DNA of 64,000 nt, taken from Actinospica durhamensis. Lineage in GTDB: Bacteria > Actinomycetota > Actinomycetes > Streptomycetales > Catenulisporaceae. The notes under the pieces were generated by a model that saw only the letters and a program-made list of their open reading frames with translations, was not told the DNA's origin and searched no databases. The position numbers and the translations under genes were made by a program. Positions 11,850 to 21,729 of the stretch are shown here, one piece after another (position 1 is the first letter of the stretch; every line of letters starts with the position of its first letter). The stretch lies in NCBI RefSeq assembly GCF_018139695.1, contig NZ_JAGSOG010000010.1, positions 1 through 64,000 of the forward strand, written 5' to 3'.

Positions 11850-13205
11850 GTGTCTGACGGGCTCGGACAAATTGGGGCGGACGTGCTGGCATATCTCCTT
11901 GAGATGCGCAACTGGTGGATGCGCGGCGATTTCTATTCCTTCGCCGCTTTCATGACGCTGGTCTGGGCACTGTGGGTGGTCAGGCTCTTCTTGGTCGCAC
12001 GCTACCGGCCGTGGCGCCGCCGCTACGACGGCTCCGTGTCCGTCGTGATCCCCGTGGTGGACGAGCCGGAGGAACTGTTCCGGGACGTGTTGCGGCGGAT
12101 CAACGAGCAGCAGCCGGACCAGGTGATCGTGGTCATCAACGGGCCGCGCAACGACGTGCTCGAGAAGCTGTGTTCCGAGGCCGGGGTCGACTGGGTCTGG
12201 ACCGAGATTCCGGGCAAGCGCAACGCGGTGCGCATCGGTGTGGAGAAGTCCGTCGGCGAGATAGTCGTGCTCGTCGACTCGGACACGATCTGGACCGAGC
12301 GCACCCTGGTCGAACTGCTCAAGCCGTTCCGCAACCCCCAGGTGGGCGGGGTCACCACGCGCCAGCGCATCCTCGAACCCGAGCGCAACCTGCTGACCCG
12401 CTGGGCCGACTGGCTCGAGAGCGTGCGCTGTGAGTACTCCATGCCGGCGATGAGCGTGCTCGGCACGGTCGGCTGTCTGCCCGGCCGCACCATCGCCTTC
12501 CGCCGCTCCATCCTCGTGGACTGCATGGAGAAGTTCCTCAGCGAGAAGTTCCTCGGCGTCTACATCGAGGTCAGCGACGACCGGACCTTGACCAACTACA
12601 CGCTGATGGCCGGGTACAAGACCGTCTACCAGGCCACCTCGCTGGTCTACACCGACGCCCCGCTCAAGCTCAAGAAGCTACTCAAGCAGCAGTACCGCTG
12701 GGCGCGCGGCTCCCAGTACAACTCGCTGCGGATGATGGGCTGGATGATCCGGGAGGCGCGCTTCCTCGCCGTCTTCTACGCGATCGACATCCTCGTCCCC
12801 TTCGTCCTGCTCGGCACCTTCGCCGGCTGGGCCTACGCGTTCGCGACACACCAGGGCAAGCCGGCCATCTACGGCCAGCTGCCGCTGCCCGGCTCGGGCC
12901 TGGCCGAACTCGGGCTGCTTGTGCTCTCCGCCGTCGGGATGTCCGCGGTCTCCGTCGCCGTTCGCTTCGGCCGCCACTTCGCCTTCCGGCCGAAGGACCT
13001 GCTCTACCTGCCGATCTTCATGCTCATCAACACCGGGTTGCTCCTGCCGATCAGACTGCTCGGCTTCTTCCGCTGCGGGCACAACGCGAGCTGGGGGACA
13101 CGCGAGGACAGCTTCGCCGGAGAGAGCAGCCACAGCCCGCTGATCGTCGTCCCCTACATCCTGGGAACCCTCATGCTCGTGGCCTCGGTGATGGTCAATG
13201 TCTAG
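11850..13205 (+). CDS. Processive family 2 glycosyltransferase (polysaccharide synthase)
   Basis: The 451-residue protein has a membrane segment near 30-50, a cytoplasmic GT-A domain and a bundle of at least three C-terminal membrane segments. All features of processive beta-glycosyl synthases are visible: DSD at 143-145, the SDD acid motif at 242-244 and QQYRW at 280-284. This set is found in cellulose, hyaluronan and mannan synthases, which extend and export the chain together. The sugar cannot be read from the sequence. It starts with GTG at 11850, with a weak ribosome binding site. Its stop overlaps the start of the second GH26-like gene by 8 nt, indicating translational coupling of a synthase with a hydrolase. 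Confidence 0.88.
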   Translation: MSDGLGQIGADVLAYLLEMRNWWMRGDFYSFAAFMTLVWALWVVRLFLVARYRPWRRRYDGSVSVVIPVVDEPEELFRDVLRRINEQQPDQVIVVINGPRNDVLEKLCSEAGVDWVWTEIPGKRNAVRIGVEKSVGEIVVLVDSDTIWTERTLVELLKPFRNPQVGGVTTRQRILEPERNLLTRWADWLESVRCEYSMPAMSVLGTVGCLPGRTIAFRRSILVDCMEKFLSEKFLGVYIEVSDDRTLTNYTLMAGYKTVYQATSLVYTDAPLKLKKLLKQQYRWARGSQYNSLRMMGWMIREARFLAVFYAIDILVPFVLLGTFAGWAYAFATHQGKPAIYGQLPLPGSGLAELGLLVLSAVGMSAVSVAVRFGRHFAFRPKDLLYLPIFMLINTGLLLPIRLLGFFRCGHNASWGTREDSFAGESSHSPLIVVPYILGTLMLVASVMVNV

Positions 13206-14361
13206 CAGCTCGCGGGCGGTGTCCCGGCGCGGCAAGAAGCGGTCCACGGTGCGGCTGCGCCTCTGGATGACGGTCAACGTGGTCGTGCTGGCGACGTTCG
13301 TCAGCTGGGTCTATTGGGCCGCCAACAGCCAGGGCCAGGCCGGGCGGACCGCGGCGGCGGCGCACGCCGTGGGCCCGGGGGCCCCGGTGGTCGGCGCCGT
13401 CGGCGCCAGTTCGAGCGCGGCCGCCACGGCGGCCTCCCCCTCGCCCACCCATACCACCCCGACCGTGGCCCAGATCGAGGCCGAGCCCGGCAAATACTTC
13501 GGAGTCACCGCCGACGACCTGCCCGGCTCCCCGGCGGCGTTCAGCGCGGTCGCGAAGACCGCGGGCGTCTCGCCCAACATGGTCGAGTACTACGTGAACT
13601 GGACCCAGGACTTCAGCACCGAGGACGTCTACGACGCGTACTCCGAGGGCGCGCTCCCGGTGATCACCTGGGAGCCCTTCGCCGGCGGCACCACCGGTCA
13701 CACGATCCTCGACCAGCCCGACTACGCGCTCTCCACGATCATCGCGGGCAACCACGACGCGTACATCACCCAGTACGCCGAGGCGGTCAAGGCGGCCAAG
13801 GTCCCGATCGCGATCCGCTTCATGCACGAGATGAACGGCAACTGGTACCCCTGGTCGCCCGGCGTGAACGGCAACACCGACGCGCAGTACATCGAGGCCT
13901 GGAAGCACGTGTGGAACATCTTCCACCAGGTGGGTGCCGACAACGTGATCTGGATCTGGGCTCCCAACGTCCTGCGCGGCGCCCAGAACGACATCCACCT
14001 CGCCGACGTCTACCCCGGCGACAAGTACGTCGGCTGGGTCGGCATGACCGCCTACGAGGACTACGAGAGCACCGCGACGGCGCTGTTCGGCCCCACGATC
14101 ACCGACATCCGGAAGTTCACCCAGAAGGACCTGCTGATCACCGAGACCGGCGGCCAGCCGAACTCCAACAAGGTGGCCTGGATCAACAGCCTCCTGACGT
14201 GGCTGCCGCAGCAGTCCAACGTGATCGGCTTCATCTGGAACGAGTACTCCGAACAGGCCGGCGCGCGCATGGAGTGGGGCTACGACGCCGACGCGGACTC
14301 CCTGGCCGCCTTCCACGCCGGAATCAAGGCCATCAAGCTCGCCCCGATCCCGACTCCTTAG
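13198..14361 (+). CDS. Membrane-anchored GH26-like glycoside hydrolase
   Basis: The 387-residue product has an uncleaved-looking anchor (about 23-42), an Ala/Ser/Thr linker (50-90) and a GH26 barrel. It holds the classical HEMNGNWYPW motif with acid/base Glu211 and a nucleophile Glu316 in LLITETGGQ. This is the better conserved of the two GH26-like enzymes in the locus. Its ATG overlaps the synthase stop by 8 nt. By analogy with cellulases in cellulose-synthase operons, it may trim or release the polymer made by the GT2 enzyme; that is inference. A perfect palindrome at 14392-14445 ends the unit. Confidence 0.87.
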   Translation: MSSSSRAVSRRGKKRSTVRLRLWMTVNVVVLATFVSWVYWAANSQGQAGRTAAAAHAVGPGAPVVGAVGASSSAAATAASPSPTHTTPTVAQIEAEPGKYFGVTADDLPGSPAAFSAVAKTAGVSPNMVEYYVNWTQDFSTEDVYDAYSEGALPVITWEPFAGGTTGHTILDQPDYALSTIIAGNHDAYITQYAEAVKAAKVPIAIRFMHEMNGNWYPWSPGVNGNTDAQYIEAWKHVWNIFHQVGADNVIWIWAPNVLRGAQNDIHLADVYPGDKYVGWVGMTAYEDYESTATALFGPTITDIRKFTQKDLLITETGGQPNSNKVAWINSLLTWLPQQSNVIGFIWNEYSEQAGARMEWGYDADADSLAAFHAGIKAIKLAPIPTP

Positions 14362-14391
14362 CGCGGTCCCGACTCCTCAGCGCGGGCAGCC

Positions 14392-14445
14392 GCCGAAACG
14401 CAGGTCGCCGGTACTCGTACGAGTACCGGCGACCTGCGTTTCGGC
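14392..14445. terminator. 54-bp perfect palindrome between convergent genes
   Basis: The arms 14392-14418 and 14419-14445 are exact reverse complements with no spacer, giving a 27-bp stem when folded. It sits between the stop of the second GH26-like gene and the stop of the reverse-strand GT-C gene and has no long T tract. Position and symmetry suggest a bidirectional terminator, though it is much longer than most. Confidence 0.75.
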
Positions 14446-14483
14446 TGTGCGTTCGGCCTGCGGCGGCCCGCTCGCCGCGCCCG

Positions 14484-16193
14484 CTATCCGACCAGCGCCC
14501 AGACCGAGTAGGTGCGGGTGCCGAGGGAGGTGGGCACGGAGTAGCTGCCCTGAAGGCGGTAGCCGGAGTGGCTGATGGTCGGGAAGATCGCGGCGTCCAG
14601 CTTCGGGGTCTCCGCGTAGTCCAGCACGATGATGGAGTAGTAGTTCGCCGAGATGGCCGCGGAGCAGGCGGCCGCACCGGTCAGGAAGGTGGTCCCGTCG
14701 CTCCAGGTGCAGCCGGCGGTGTCGTGCCACTGCGTCCACTTGACCGTCTTGCCGCCGAGCGCGTATTCGGCCACTGCCGCGTCCTCGACCAGGTAGTTCT
14801 GCTTTCCGCGCGCCACCAGGGGCCGCAGCATGCTGATCATCTGGGTGGAGTTCGGCCAGGCGTTGGCCAGGCTGGTCGCCTGGGACACGCCGGCTATGCC
14901 CATGGGGACGGCCACGGCGAGCGAGAAGACCGCGGTCACGGCGGCGGTCAGAGCCTGCGGCTGGCGTGCGGTCTGCGCGATCCTGGCGAGCAGCCAGCCC
15001 GCCGGGACGGCCGCGAACACCGCACCGATGTCGGTCTGCTTGTCCAGTGACAGGTTCGAGTTGATCAGCAGCTGGTAGAGCGGTGCGATCAAGCCGCCGC
15101 ACAGCAGCAGGCCCGCGGCGCCGGCCTTCGGGCCGAAGCCGGCGGGGTCGCGGCGGGCGGCGGGAAGCAGGGTCAGGAAGCCCGCGAGGGCGAGCACGAA
15201 CAGCACGCCGAACCAGTGGTCCACCTCGCTCAGCACGCTGCCGCGCAGCAGGTTGCTGTCCACCGTCAGCTTCGCGGTCCTGGTCAGGCCGGTGAAGTAG
15301 GGCTCGCGTCCGGCCAGCAGGGCCACCCCGAGCACGCTGGCGGCCAGGAGCCCGAAGCGCTGCACGTTCCAGGAGCGGGTGACCTTCCAGGCGTCCATGC
15401 CGGGCCCGGCGGCGGCGACCATCGCCACGATCAGCGGGTTCCACAGCAGCACCGCGTACTTCACGCAGTCGGCCAGCACCATGAACCCGATGGCGTAGAT
15501 CAGGGCATTGCGGCTGTCGCCGTGTGCGAAGGCGACGGTGTAGTAAAGCGACCAGGCGAGCAGGCACAGCGCAGGGGCGTCGAAGGTGGCGTAGGAGCTC
15601 AGGTGCAGCGTGGGGCCGAGTACCGAGAACAGGGCCGCGGCGCCGACCGCGGTCGGTACGCCGTAGATGCGCCGGCCGGTCTTGTAGACCGCGGCGGTCG
15701 CCAGGAGCATGCAGAGCAGGCTCAGGCAGCGCGCGCCGAACAGTCCGTGCGCCGCGTCCGCGAGGGCCGCGGCGACCGGGTAGAGCGTGGGAGCCCCGGA
15801 GAAGAAGGTCGGATAGTTGCTGACCGTGGTGCCGTGCAGCAGGTGGCCGATCTCCATGTGGCCGGCGAACAGGTCCGCCGCCTCCTCCACGGAGGCCGAG
15901 CGGCCGCTCATCAGCCGCGTCGCGAGCAGGCTTTGAACTGCGAGGACGGGAAGCAGCGGGAGGTAGGGCAGCAGTCGGCGCAGGCCGCGCGGCCGGGCCG
16001 CCCTGGCCTCGTCGCGGGCCCGGCGCTCGATCTCGCGCTCGAGCTCGTTGCGGAACAGCAGCAGCGTCTCGGTGACGTCGTTGTCCCCCGGCAGGGGGGT
16101 GGCCGCGGGCTCCACGGCGTGCACCGTGGGCGTCCAAGAGCCGCCATACGAGCGTCCGGAGCCCGCTACCGGCTCTTGCGTACGTTCCCGCAT
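14484..16193 (-). CDS. Polytopic GT-C fold glycosyltransferase, paralog of 8796-10463
   Basis: The 569-residue protein has a cytoplasmic N terminus rich in charged residues, about 10 membrane segments and a soluble C-terminal domain. The first outer loop has EEAADLFAGH, an acidic pair where the paralog has DEGTYAYDGH. Further shared blocks are the Y..F.SG.P..YP segment, the RR.YG region, the ATFDA/GTYDA segment and the YLVEDAA/YLAEDDP region before the C terminus. A lipid-linked sugar transferase acting outside the membrane is likely; the acceptor is unknown. The start is taken at ATG 16193; ATG 16244 is possible. It faces the GT2/GH26 operon convergently. Confidence 0.82.
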   Translation of the reverse strand: MRERTQEPVAGSGRSYGGSWTPTVHAVEPAATPLPGDNDVTETLLLFRNELEREIERRARDEARAARPRGLRRLLPYLPLLPVLAVQSLLATRLMSGRSASVEEAADLFAGHMEIGHLLHGTTVSNYPTFFSGAPTLYPVAAALADAAHGLFGARCLSLLCMLLATAAVYKTGRRIYGVPTAVGAAALFSVLGPTLHLSSYATFDAPALCLLAWSLYYTVAFAHGDSRNALIYAIGFMVLADCVKYAVLLWNPLIVAMVAAAGPGMDAWKVTRSWNVQRFGLLAASVLGVALLAGREPYFTGLTRTAKLTVDSNLLRGSVLSEVDHWFGVLFVLALAGFLTLLPAARRDPAGFGPKAGAAGLLLCGGLIAPLYQLLINSNLSLDKQTDIGAVFAAVPAGWLLARIAQTARQPQALTAAVTAVFSLAVAVPMGIAGVSQATSLANAWPNSTQMISMLRPLVARGKQNYLVEDAAVAEYALGGKTVKWTQWHDTAGCTWSDGTTFLTGAAACSAAISANYYSIIVLDYAETPKLDAAIFPTISHSGYRLQGSYSVPTSLGTRTYSVWALVG

Positions 16194-16520
16194 GGTTTCA
16201 GTCCCGCCCTCGGTGCCCAGATCGGCAGAGGCCCGTGCTCGCATGTTCCGCGCGCCGCCTTTTCTTCACATCGCATCGCTGCCACAGCGTCGATGCCCCA
16301 CCCGCCGCGCATACCGTCGGCGCTGGCATTCTCGCACCGGCCCGGCGATCCGTCGAAACGGGCGTAGCCTCATCAAGGCGGCCTTCCGCGGCCCGCCTCC
16401 GCCCCGGAGCGCCCGAGCCCCGGCTAGGGCCTCCTAGGGCCGTACTCGGCCGTACACATGCACGCTCGGCGGCCCCACCGGCTGGGGAGTGGTTCCACGG
16501 CGCCTGAGCTGCACCCGGAT

Positions 16521-16550
16521 TTGGTATCGATCCGGGAAATACGGCACACT
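16521..16550 (+). promoter_or_regulatory. Candidate S10 operon promoter (TTGGTA-N18-CACACT)
   Basis: TTGGTA at 16521-16526 and CACACT at 16545-16550 are 18 bp apart, as in other promoters here, but the -10 is a weak match. The 16194-16968 stretch carries no credible gene; it is the divergent control region between the GT-C gene and rpsJ and contains the leader element at 16762-16801. Confidence 0.3.
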
Positions 16551-16761
16551 GTTGAAGTTGCTCGGTGCAGGGTGCAGGCATGCCCTGTTCCGGGTGCTTC
16601 CGGAGTCGCACCGGCCCCCCGGTGCGCACCGTTCGTTCGGCCGCCCCCTGTTGTGGGGGCGTGGGCCGACGGGCGGCTCTCCGGGCCCGCATCACCGTCC
16701 TCCTGGAGTGATAGTGACCGGCAGGTTGGCGCCTGCCTGCGGGAAGGCGTGCGGCCGCAAC

Positions 16762-16801
16762 GCGACACGCCCGACCGCGTGGGTCGGAGAAAACCGGACA
16801 A
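16762..16801 (+). promoter_or_regulatory. Conserved leader element of the S10 operon, shared with the str leader
   Basis: GCGACACGCCCGACC at 16762-16776, then CGTGGGTCGG, and CCGGACAA at 16794-16801, closely match 688-737. The copy folds as a perfect hairpin (CCGACC with GGTCGG around GCGTG). It lies about 165 nt before rpsJ. The str copy keeps the fold with changed bases, which hints at selection on RNA structure. Confidence 0.5.
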
Positions 16802-16968
16802 GACCTACCGCCGGGTACGGTCCGACGGGTGCGAACCCAGCGGATGACGGCCCGAAGATCTCATGCGGCTTCCCGCGTGCGGTCGTAAGACAGCAGGGCT
16901 TCCCTGTCGGTCCGCTGGACCGCCGGAGAGGCCGCAGAGGTTACCGAGAAGAAGGAAACTACGCAGCC

Positions 16969-17277
16969 ATGGCGGGACAGAAGATCCGCATCAGGCTCAA
17001 GGCCTACGACCACGAGGTCATCGACTCTTCGGCGCGCAAGATCGTCGAGACGGTGAGCCGGACTGGTGCTCAGGTCGCGGGCCCGGTGCCGCTGCCGACT
17101 GAGAAGAACGTGTACTGCGTCATCCGCTCGCCGCACAAGTACAAGGACTCGCGCGAGCACTTCGAGATGCGTACGCACAAGCGGCTCATCGACATCCTCG
17201 ACCCCACGCCCAAGACGGTTGACTCGCTCATGCGGCTCGACCTGCCGGCCGGTGTCGACATCGAGATCAAGCTGTAA
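16969..17277 (+). CDS. rpsJ: 30S ribosomal protein S10
   Basis: S10 is part of the 30S head and, as NusE, joins transcription antitermination complexes. The 102-residue protein ([19 protein letters not shown]...) carries the conserved [24 protein letters not shown] block in its usual place. ATG at 16969 follows AAGGAA at 16951-16956. It is the first gene of the S10 operon, with rplC 14 bp downstream. Confidence 0.97.
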   Translation: MAGQKIRIRLKAYDHEVIDSSARKIVETVSRTGAQVAGPVPLPTEKNVYCVIRSPHKYKDSREHFEMRTHKRLIDILDPTPKTVDSLMRLDLPAGVDIEIKL

Positions 17278-17291
17278 GGACGCTTAGGATC

Positions 17292-17933
17292 ATGGAGAAG
17301 CAGATCAAGGGCGTCCTGGGCGAGAAGCTCGGCATGACCCAGGTCTGGGACGCGGACAACCGGGTCGTCCCGGTAACCGTCGTCAAGGCCGGGCCGTGTG
17401 TCGTGACCCAGGTGCGCAGCATCGAGAAGGACGGCTACGCCGCGGTCCAGCTCGCCTTCGGCGAGATCGACCCGCGCAAGGTGAACAAGCCGGAGAAGGG
17501 CCACTTCGAGAAGTTCGACGTCACCCCGCGTCGGCACCTCGTCGAGATCCGCACCTCTGACGCCGCGGAGTACACCGCCGGCCAGGAAGTCACCGCCGAG
17601 GTGTTCACCTCCGGCCAGAAGATCGACGTGGTGGGCACTTCCAAGGGCAAGGGCTTCGCCGGTGTCATGAAGCGCCACAACTTCCGTGGCCTGGGCGCCG
17701 GACACGGCGTGCAGCGCAAGCACCGTTCGCCCGGTTCCATCGGCGCCTGCGCGACCCCCGGTCGCGTGTTCAAGGGCGTGCGGATGGCCGGCCGGATGGG
17801 TAACGAGCGCGTCACCGTGCAGAACCTGACCGTCCACGCGATCGACGCCGAGAAGGGCCTGCTGCTGATCAAGGGTGCCGTTCCCGGCCCCAACGGCGGC
17901 CTTGTGCTCGTCAAGACGGCGGCGAAGGGCTGA
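17292..17933 (+). CDS. rplC: 50S ribosomal protein L3
   Basis: L3 binds 23S rRNA near the peptidyl transferase centre. The 213-residue protein has the N-terminal [11 protein letters not shown] signature and the central loop with [13 protein letters not shown] and the GSIGAC segment. Length is normal. The ATG start is in the expected place behind an AGGA. It is the second gene of the S10 operon, 5 bp before rplD. Confidence 0.97.
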   Translation: MEKQIKGVLGEKLGMTQVWDADNRVVPVTVVKAGPCVVTQVRSIEKDGYAAVQLAFGEIDPRKVNKPEKGHFEKFDVTPRRHLVEIRTSDAAEYTAGQEVTAEVFTSGQKIDVVGTSKGKGFAGVMKRHNFRGLGAGHGVQRKHRSPGSIGACATPGRVFKGVRMAGRMGNERVTVQNLTVHAIDAEKGLLLIKGAVPGPNGGLVLVKTAAKG

Positions 17934-17938
17934 GAGAG

Positions 17939-18565
17939 ATGACTACCACTGTTACCGTCGATCTCCCCGCGGAGATCTTCGACGTCCAGGTGAACGTTCC
18001 GCTGGTGCACCAGGTCGTCGTGGCCCAGCTCGCGGCCGCGCGCCAGGGCACGCACAGCACCAAGCGCCGTGGCGAAGTCCGAGGCGGCGGCAAGAAGCCG
18101 TACCGCCAGAAGGGCACCGGCCGCGCCCGTCAGGGCTCGACCCGCGCGCCGCAGTTCACCGGTGGTGGCGTCGTGCACGGCCCCAAGCCGCGTGACTACG
18201 CGCAGCGGACGCCGAAGAAGATGAAGGCCGCCGCCCTGCGCTGCGCCCTGTCGGACCGCGCCCGCAACGGTCGGCTGCACGTCGTCGACGCCTTCGCCGG
18301 GGATCTTCCCTCGACCAAGGGCGCCAAGGCCGCGATCGCTTCCGTCACCGAGCGCCGCAACGTGCTCGTCGTGCTCGGTCGCGAAGAGACCAACGCGTGG
18401 CTCTCGCTGCGCAACCTTCCCGAGGTCCACCTGCTCCACGCCGACCAGCTGAACACGTACGACGTGCTCATCAGCGACGACGTGATCTTCACTCAGGCCG
18501 CCTTCGACGCGTTCGTCGCCGGCCCGAAGAAGGCCTCGGCCGACACCGAAGGGAGCGAGGCCTGA
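17939..18565 (+). CDS. rplD: 50S ribosomal protein L4
   Basis: L4 lines the exit tunnel through an extended loop. The 208-residue product has the tunnel-loop hallmark [27 protein letters not shown] and the GPKPRDY motif. In enterics L4 represses the S10 operon; no homologous leader can be claimed here. Its TGA overlaps the rplW ATG by one base. Confidence 0.96.
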   Translation: MTTTVTVDLPAEIFDVQVNVPLVHQVVVAQLAAARQGTHSTKRRGEVRGGGKKPYRQKGTGRARQGSTRAPQFTGGGVVHGPKPRDYAQRTPKKMKAAALRCALSDRARNGRLHVVDAFAGDLPSTKGAKAAIASVTERRNVLVVLGREETNAWLSLRNLPEVHLLHADQLNTYDVLISDDVIFTQAAFDAFVAGPKKASADTEGSEA

Positions 18566-18900
18566 TGGCTATCAAGGACCGTTACGTTCTCGCCCGCGAC
18601 CTGCTGATCAAGCCGGTCGTCTCGGAGAAGAGCTACGCGCTGCTCGACGAGAACAAGTACACGTTCATCGTGCACCCGGACGCGAACAAGGAGCAGATCC
18701 GCGACGCGGTCGAGCTGCTCTTCGACGTCGAGGTCACGGCTGTCAACACGATCAACCGCAAGGGGAAGCGCAAGCGGACCCGGGTCGGCACCTACGGCCA
18801 CCGCGCGTCGACCAAGCGCGCCATCGTGTCGGTCGACCCTCAGCCGAACGACGCCAGCAAGAAGAGCCGCATCGACATCTTCGGGGGCCCGGTCTCCTGA
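18565..18900 (+). CDS. rplW: 50S ribosomal protein L23
   Basis: L23 sits at the tunnel exit and docks trigger factor and SRP. The 111-residue protein contains the family core ([34 protein letters not shown]). The start is the ATG overlapping the rplD stop (TGATG), so translation is likely coupled. It lies 36 bp before rplB in the S10 operon. Confidence 0.96.
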   Translation: MAIKDRYVLARDLLIKPVVSEKSYALLDENKYTFIVHPDANKEQIRDAVELLFDVEVTAVNTINRKGKRKRTRVGTYGHRASTKRAIVSVDPQPNDASKKSRIDIFGGPVS

Positions 18901-18936
18901 GGCCGGTACCGAGGAACTTAGAGGAATCTCATAGCC

Positions 18937-19773
18937 ATGGGCATTCGCAAGTACAAGCCGACGACCCCCGGTCGCCGCGGCGCCAGCGTTGCCGACTTCG
19001 TCGAGATCACCCGGGACACCCCGGAGAAGTCTCTGGTCCGCCCGCTGCACTCCAAGGGCGGCCGTAACGCGCAGGGTCGCGTGACGGTCCGTCACCAGGG
19101 CGGTGGCCACAAGCGCGCCTACCGTGTCATCGACTTCCGTCGGGACGACAAGGACGGCGTGCCGGCGAAGGTCGCGCACATCGAGTACGACCCCAACCGC
19201 ACCGCGCGCATCGCGCTGCTCCACTACGTGGACGGCACCAAGCGCTACATCATCGCTCCGGCGAAGCTGAAGCAGGGCGACCCGATCGAGTCCGGCCCCA
19301 ACGCCGACATCAAGCCGGGCAACAACCTGCCGCTGCGCAACATCCCGACCGGTACGACCATCCACGCCATCGAGCTTCGGCCCGGCGGCGGCGCGAAGAT
19401 CGCCCGCTCGGCCGGCGCCAGCGTCCAGCTCGTCGCCAAGGACGGCCCCTACGCCCAGCTGCGTATGCCCTCCGGCGAGATCCGCAACGTCGATGCGCGC
19501 TGCCGCGCGACCGTCGGCGAGGTCGGCAACGCCGAGCAGGGCAACATCAACTGGGGCAAGGCCGGACGCATGCGCTGGAAGGGCAAGCGCCCGACCGTCC
19601 GCGGTGTCGCGATGAACCCGATCGACCACCCGCACGGTGGTGGTGAGGGCAAGACCTCCGGTGGTCGCCACCCGGTCTCCCCGTGGGGTCAGAAGGAAGG
19701 CCGTACCCGCCAGCCGGGCAAGGCCAGTGACAAGTACATCGTCCGTCGCCGCAAGTCGAACAAGAAGCGCTAG
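18937..19773 (+). CDS. rplB: 50S ribosomal protein L2
   Basis: L2 is needed for subunit joining and peptidyl transferase function. The 278-residue protein has both family blocks and the essential C-terminal motif [13 protein letters not shown] with its conserved His, followed by the basic tail [11 protein letters not shown]. Length is normal. It is the fifth gene of the S10 operon. Confidence 0.97.
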   Translation: MGIRKYKPTTPGRRGASVADFVEITRDTPEKSLVRPLHSKGGRNAQGRVTVRHQGGGHKRAYRVIDFRRDDKDGVPAKVAHIEYDPNRTARIALLHYVDGTKRYIIAPAKLKQGDPIESGPNADIKPGNNLPLRNIPTGTTIHAIELRPGGGAKIARSAGASVQLVAKDGPYAQLRMPSGEIRNVDARCRATVGEVGNAEQGNINWGKAGRMRWKGKRPTVRGVAMNPIDHPHGGGEGKTSGGRHPVSPWGQKEGRTRQPGKASDKYIVRRRKSNKKR

Positions 19774-19785
19774 GAGGAGGTCTAG

Positions 19786-20067
19786 ATGCCGCGCAGTCTC
19801 AAGAAGGGTCCCTTCGTGGACGACCACCTGATCAAGAAGGTGGACGTTCAGAACGACAAGGGCACCCACAACGTCATCAAGACGTGGTCTCGGCGCTCGA
19901 TGATCGTCCCGGCGATGCTGGGCCACACGATCGCCGTGCACGACGGCCGCAAGCACGTCCCGGTGTTCGTCACCGAGTCGATGGTCGGCCACAAGCTGGG
20001 CGAGTTCGCCCCGACCCGTACTTTCAAGGGTCACGTGAAGGACGATCGGAGGTCGCGCCGTGGCTGA
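19786..20067 (+). CDS. rpsS: 30S ribosomal protein S19
   Basis: S19 lies in the 30S head and contacts 23S rRNA across the subunit bridge. The 93-residue protein begins [15 protein letters not shown] and contains [23 protein letters not shown] at 19786 follows AGGAGG. Its end overlaps the rplV start by 8 nt. Confidence 0.96.
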   Translation: MPRSLKKGPFVDDHLIKKVDVQNDKGTHNVIKTWSRRSMIVPAMLGHTIAVHDGRKHVPVFVTESMVGHKLGEFAPTRTFKGHVKDDRRSRRG

Positions 20068-20452
20068 GAACAAGGCCAAGGACCTGCCCGAGAACCAGGC
20101 GATCGCCCAGGCCCGCCACGTCCGGATGACCCCGATGAAGGTCCGCCGCGTCGTGGACCAGGTCCGCGGTGTCCCGGTGGAGCAGGCGCTGGACTACCTG
20201 CGCTTCGCCCCGTGGGCGGCTGCGGAGCCGGTCTACAAGTGCGTCGCCTCGGCGGCCGCCAATGCCCGCAACAACAAGCAGCTCCACGGTGACCTGGTCA
20301 TCACGGCCGCGTACGTGGACGAGGGCCCGACGCTCAAGCGGTTCCGTCCGCGGGCCCAGGGCCGCGCGTACCGCATCCGCAAGCGCAGCAGCCACATCAC
20401 CATCGTGGTTGAGCAGTCCGAGGTCGCCGCGAAGAAGGGCAGGACCCGGTAA
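20060..20452 (+). CDS. rplV: 50S ribosomal protein L22
   Basis: L22 extends a beta hairpin into the exit tunnel, where macrolide resistance changes can fall. The 130-residue protein has the family blocks [14 protein letters not shown] and the basic loop [19 protein letters not shown]. The start is GTG at 20060, set by GGAGG at 20048-20052 inside the end of rpsS. Its TAA overlaps the rpsC ATG by one base. Confidence 0.96.
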   Translation: MAENKAKDLPENQAIAQARHVRMTPMKVRRVVDQVRGVPVEQALDYLRFAPWAAAEPVYKCVASAAANARNNKQLHGDLVITAAYVDEGPTLKRFRPRAQGRAYRIRKRSSHITIVVEQSEVAAKKGRTR

Positions 20453-21306
20453 TGGGCCAGAAAGTCAACCCGCACGGGTTCCGCCTCGGCATCACCACCG
20501 ACTTCAAGTCGCGCTGGTACGCCGATAAGATGTACAAGGCGTACGTCAAGGAAGACGTCGAGATCCGCAAGCTCATGACCAAGGGCATGGAGCGGGCCGG
20601 CATCTCCAAGGTCGAGATCGAGCGCACCCGCGACCGCGTCCGCGTGGACATCCACACGGCGCGTCCGGGCATCGTGATCGGTCGGCGTGGCGCCGAGGCC
20701 GAGCGCATCCGCGGCGAGCTCGAGAAGCTCACCGGCAAGCAGGTGCAGCTCAACATCCTCGAGGTCAAGAACCCCGAGCTCGACGCCCAGCTCATCGCTC
20801 AGGGTGTGGCCGAGCAGCTCTCCTCGCGTGTCGCGTTCCGCCGCGCCATGCGCAAGGCGATCCAGACGACCATGAAGGCCGGCGCCAAGGGCGTGAAGGT
20901 CCAGGTCTCCGGACGTCTGGGCGGCGCGGAGATGTCGCGTTCCGAGCAGTACCGCGAGGGCCGCGTGCCCCTGCACACGCTGCGCGCGAACATCGACTAC
21001 GGCTTCTACGAGGCCCGCACGACCTTCGGCCGCATCGGCGTGAAGGTCTGGGTCTACAAGGGCGACGTCACCTCGCTCAGCGCGGCGCGTGCCGCGGCCG
21101 CCGCCGAGCAGCGGCGTCCGTCGGCCGGCGGCCGTGACGAGCGTCGCGGCGGCGACCGTCCCCGCGGCGGACGTCCGTCGCGTGGCGGCGAGCGCGGCGG
21201 CGAGCGTGGCGGACGCGGCCAGGGCCGCACCGAGAACACTTCCGCCCCGGCGACCGAGGCTCCGGCCGAGGCAGTCGCGGCGGCCGAAGCTCCGAAGGAG
21301 GGCTGA
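20452..21306 (+). CDS. rpsC: 30S ribosomal protein S3 with an Arg/Gly-rich C-terminal tail
   Basis: S3 forms part of the mRNA entry channel and has helicase activity with S4 and S5. The N-terminal KH domain ([18 protein letters not shown] around residues 75-95) and the C-terminal S3 domain ([13 protein letters not shown]) are intact. The 284-residue product is about 50 longer than the E. coli protein: residues from about 222 on form an RGG-like tail ([22 protein letters not shown]) and end in an Ala/Glu stretch. Such tails occur in other actinobacteria and probably contact RNA. The ATG overlaps the rplV stop. Confidence 0.96.
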   Translation: MGQKVNPHGFRLGITTDFKSRWYADKMYKAYVKEDVEIRKLMTKGMERAGISKVEIERTRDRVRVDIHTARPGIVIGRRGAEAERIRGELEKLTGKQVQLNILEVKNPELDAQLIAQGVAEQLSSRVAFRRAMRKAIQTTMKAGAKGVKVQVSGRLGGAEMSRSEQYREGRVPLHTLRANIDYGFYEARTTFGRIGVKVWVYKGDVTSLSAARAAAAAEQRRPSAGGRDERRGGDRPRGGRPSRGGERGGERGGRGQGRTENTSAPATEAPAEAVAAAEAPKEG

Positions 21307-21309
21307 CCG

Positions 21310-21729
21310 ATGCTCATTCCGCGTCGTGTCAAGCACCGCAAGCAGCACCACCCGGAGCGCGGCGGTGCGTCGAAGGGCGGCAACGAGCTGAACTTCGGCG
21401 AGTACGGCATCCAGGCTCTGACCCCGGCCTACGTCACCAACCGGCAGATCGAGTCGGCGCGTATCGCGATCAACCGGCACATCCGCCGTGGTGGCAAGGT
21501 CTGGATCCAGATCTTCCCGGACCGCCCGCTGACCAAGAAGCCGGCCGAGACCCGGATGGGTTCCGGTAAGGGCTCGCCCGAGTGGTGGGTGGCGAACGTC
21601 AAGCCGGGTCGGGTGCTCTTCGAGCTCTCCTACCCGAACGAGAAGGTCGCTCGAGAGGCTCTGCTGCGCGCGTCGCACAAGCTGCCGCTCAAGTGCCGGA
21701 TCATCAAGCGCGAGGCAGGTGAGATCTGA
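21310..21729 (+). CDS. rplP: 50S ribosomal protein L16
   Basis: L16 organises the A-site side of the 50S subunit. The 139-residue protein starts [16 protein letters not shown] and has the conserved [19 protein letters not shown]-type block (here [16 protein letters not shown]) and [13 protein letters not shown]. It begins 4 bp after rpsC, and its TGA overlaps the rpmC ATG. Confidence 0.96.
   Translation: MLIPRRVKHRKQHHPERGGASKGGNELNFGEYGIQALTPAYVTNRQIESARIAINRHIRRGGKVWIQIFPDRPLTKKPAETRMGSGKGSPEWWVANVKPGRVLFELSYPNEKVAREALLRASHKLPLKCRIIKREAGEI

Noticed and set aside
15216-16367. 383-residue forward frame opposite the GT-C gene
   Set aside because: Antisense shadow rich in Gly, Arg, Gln and Val; the reverse gene has clear membrane segments and a paralog.
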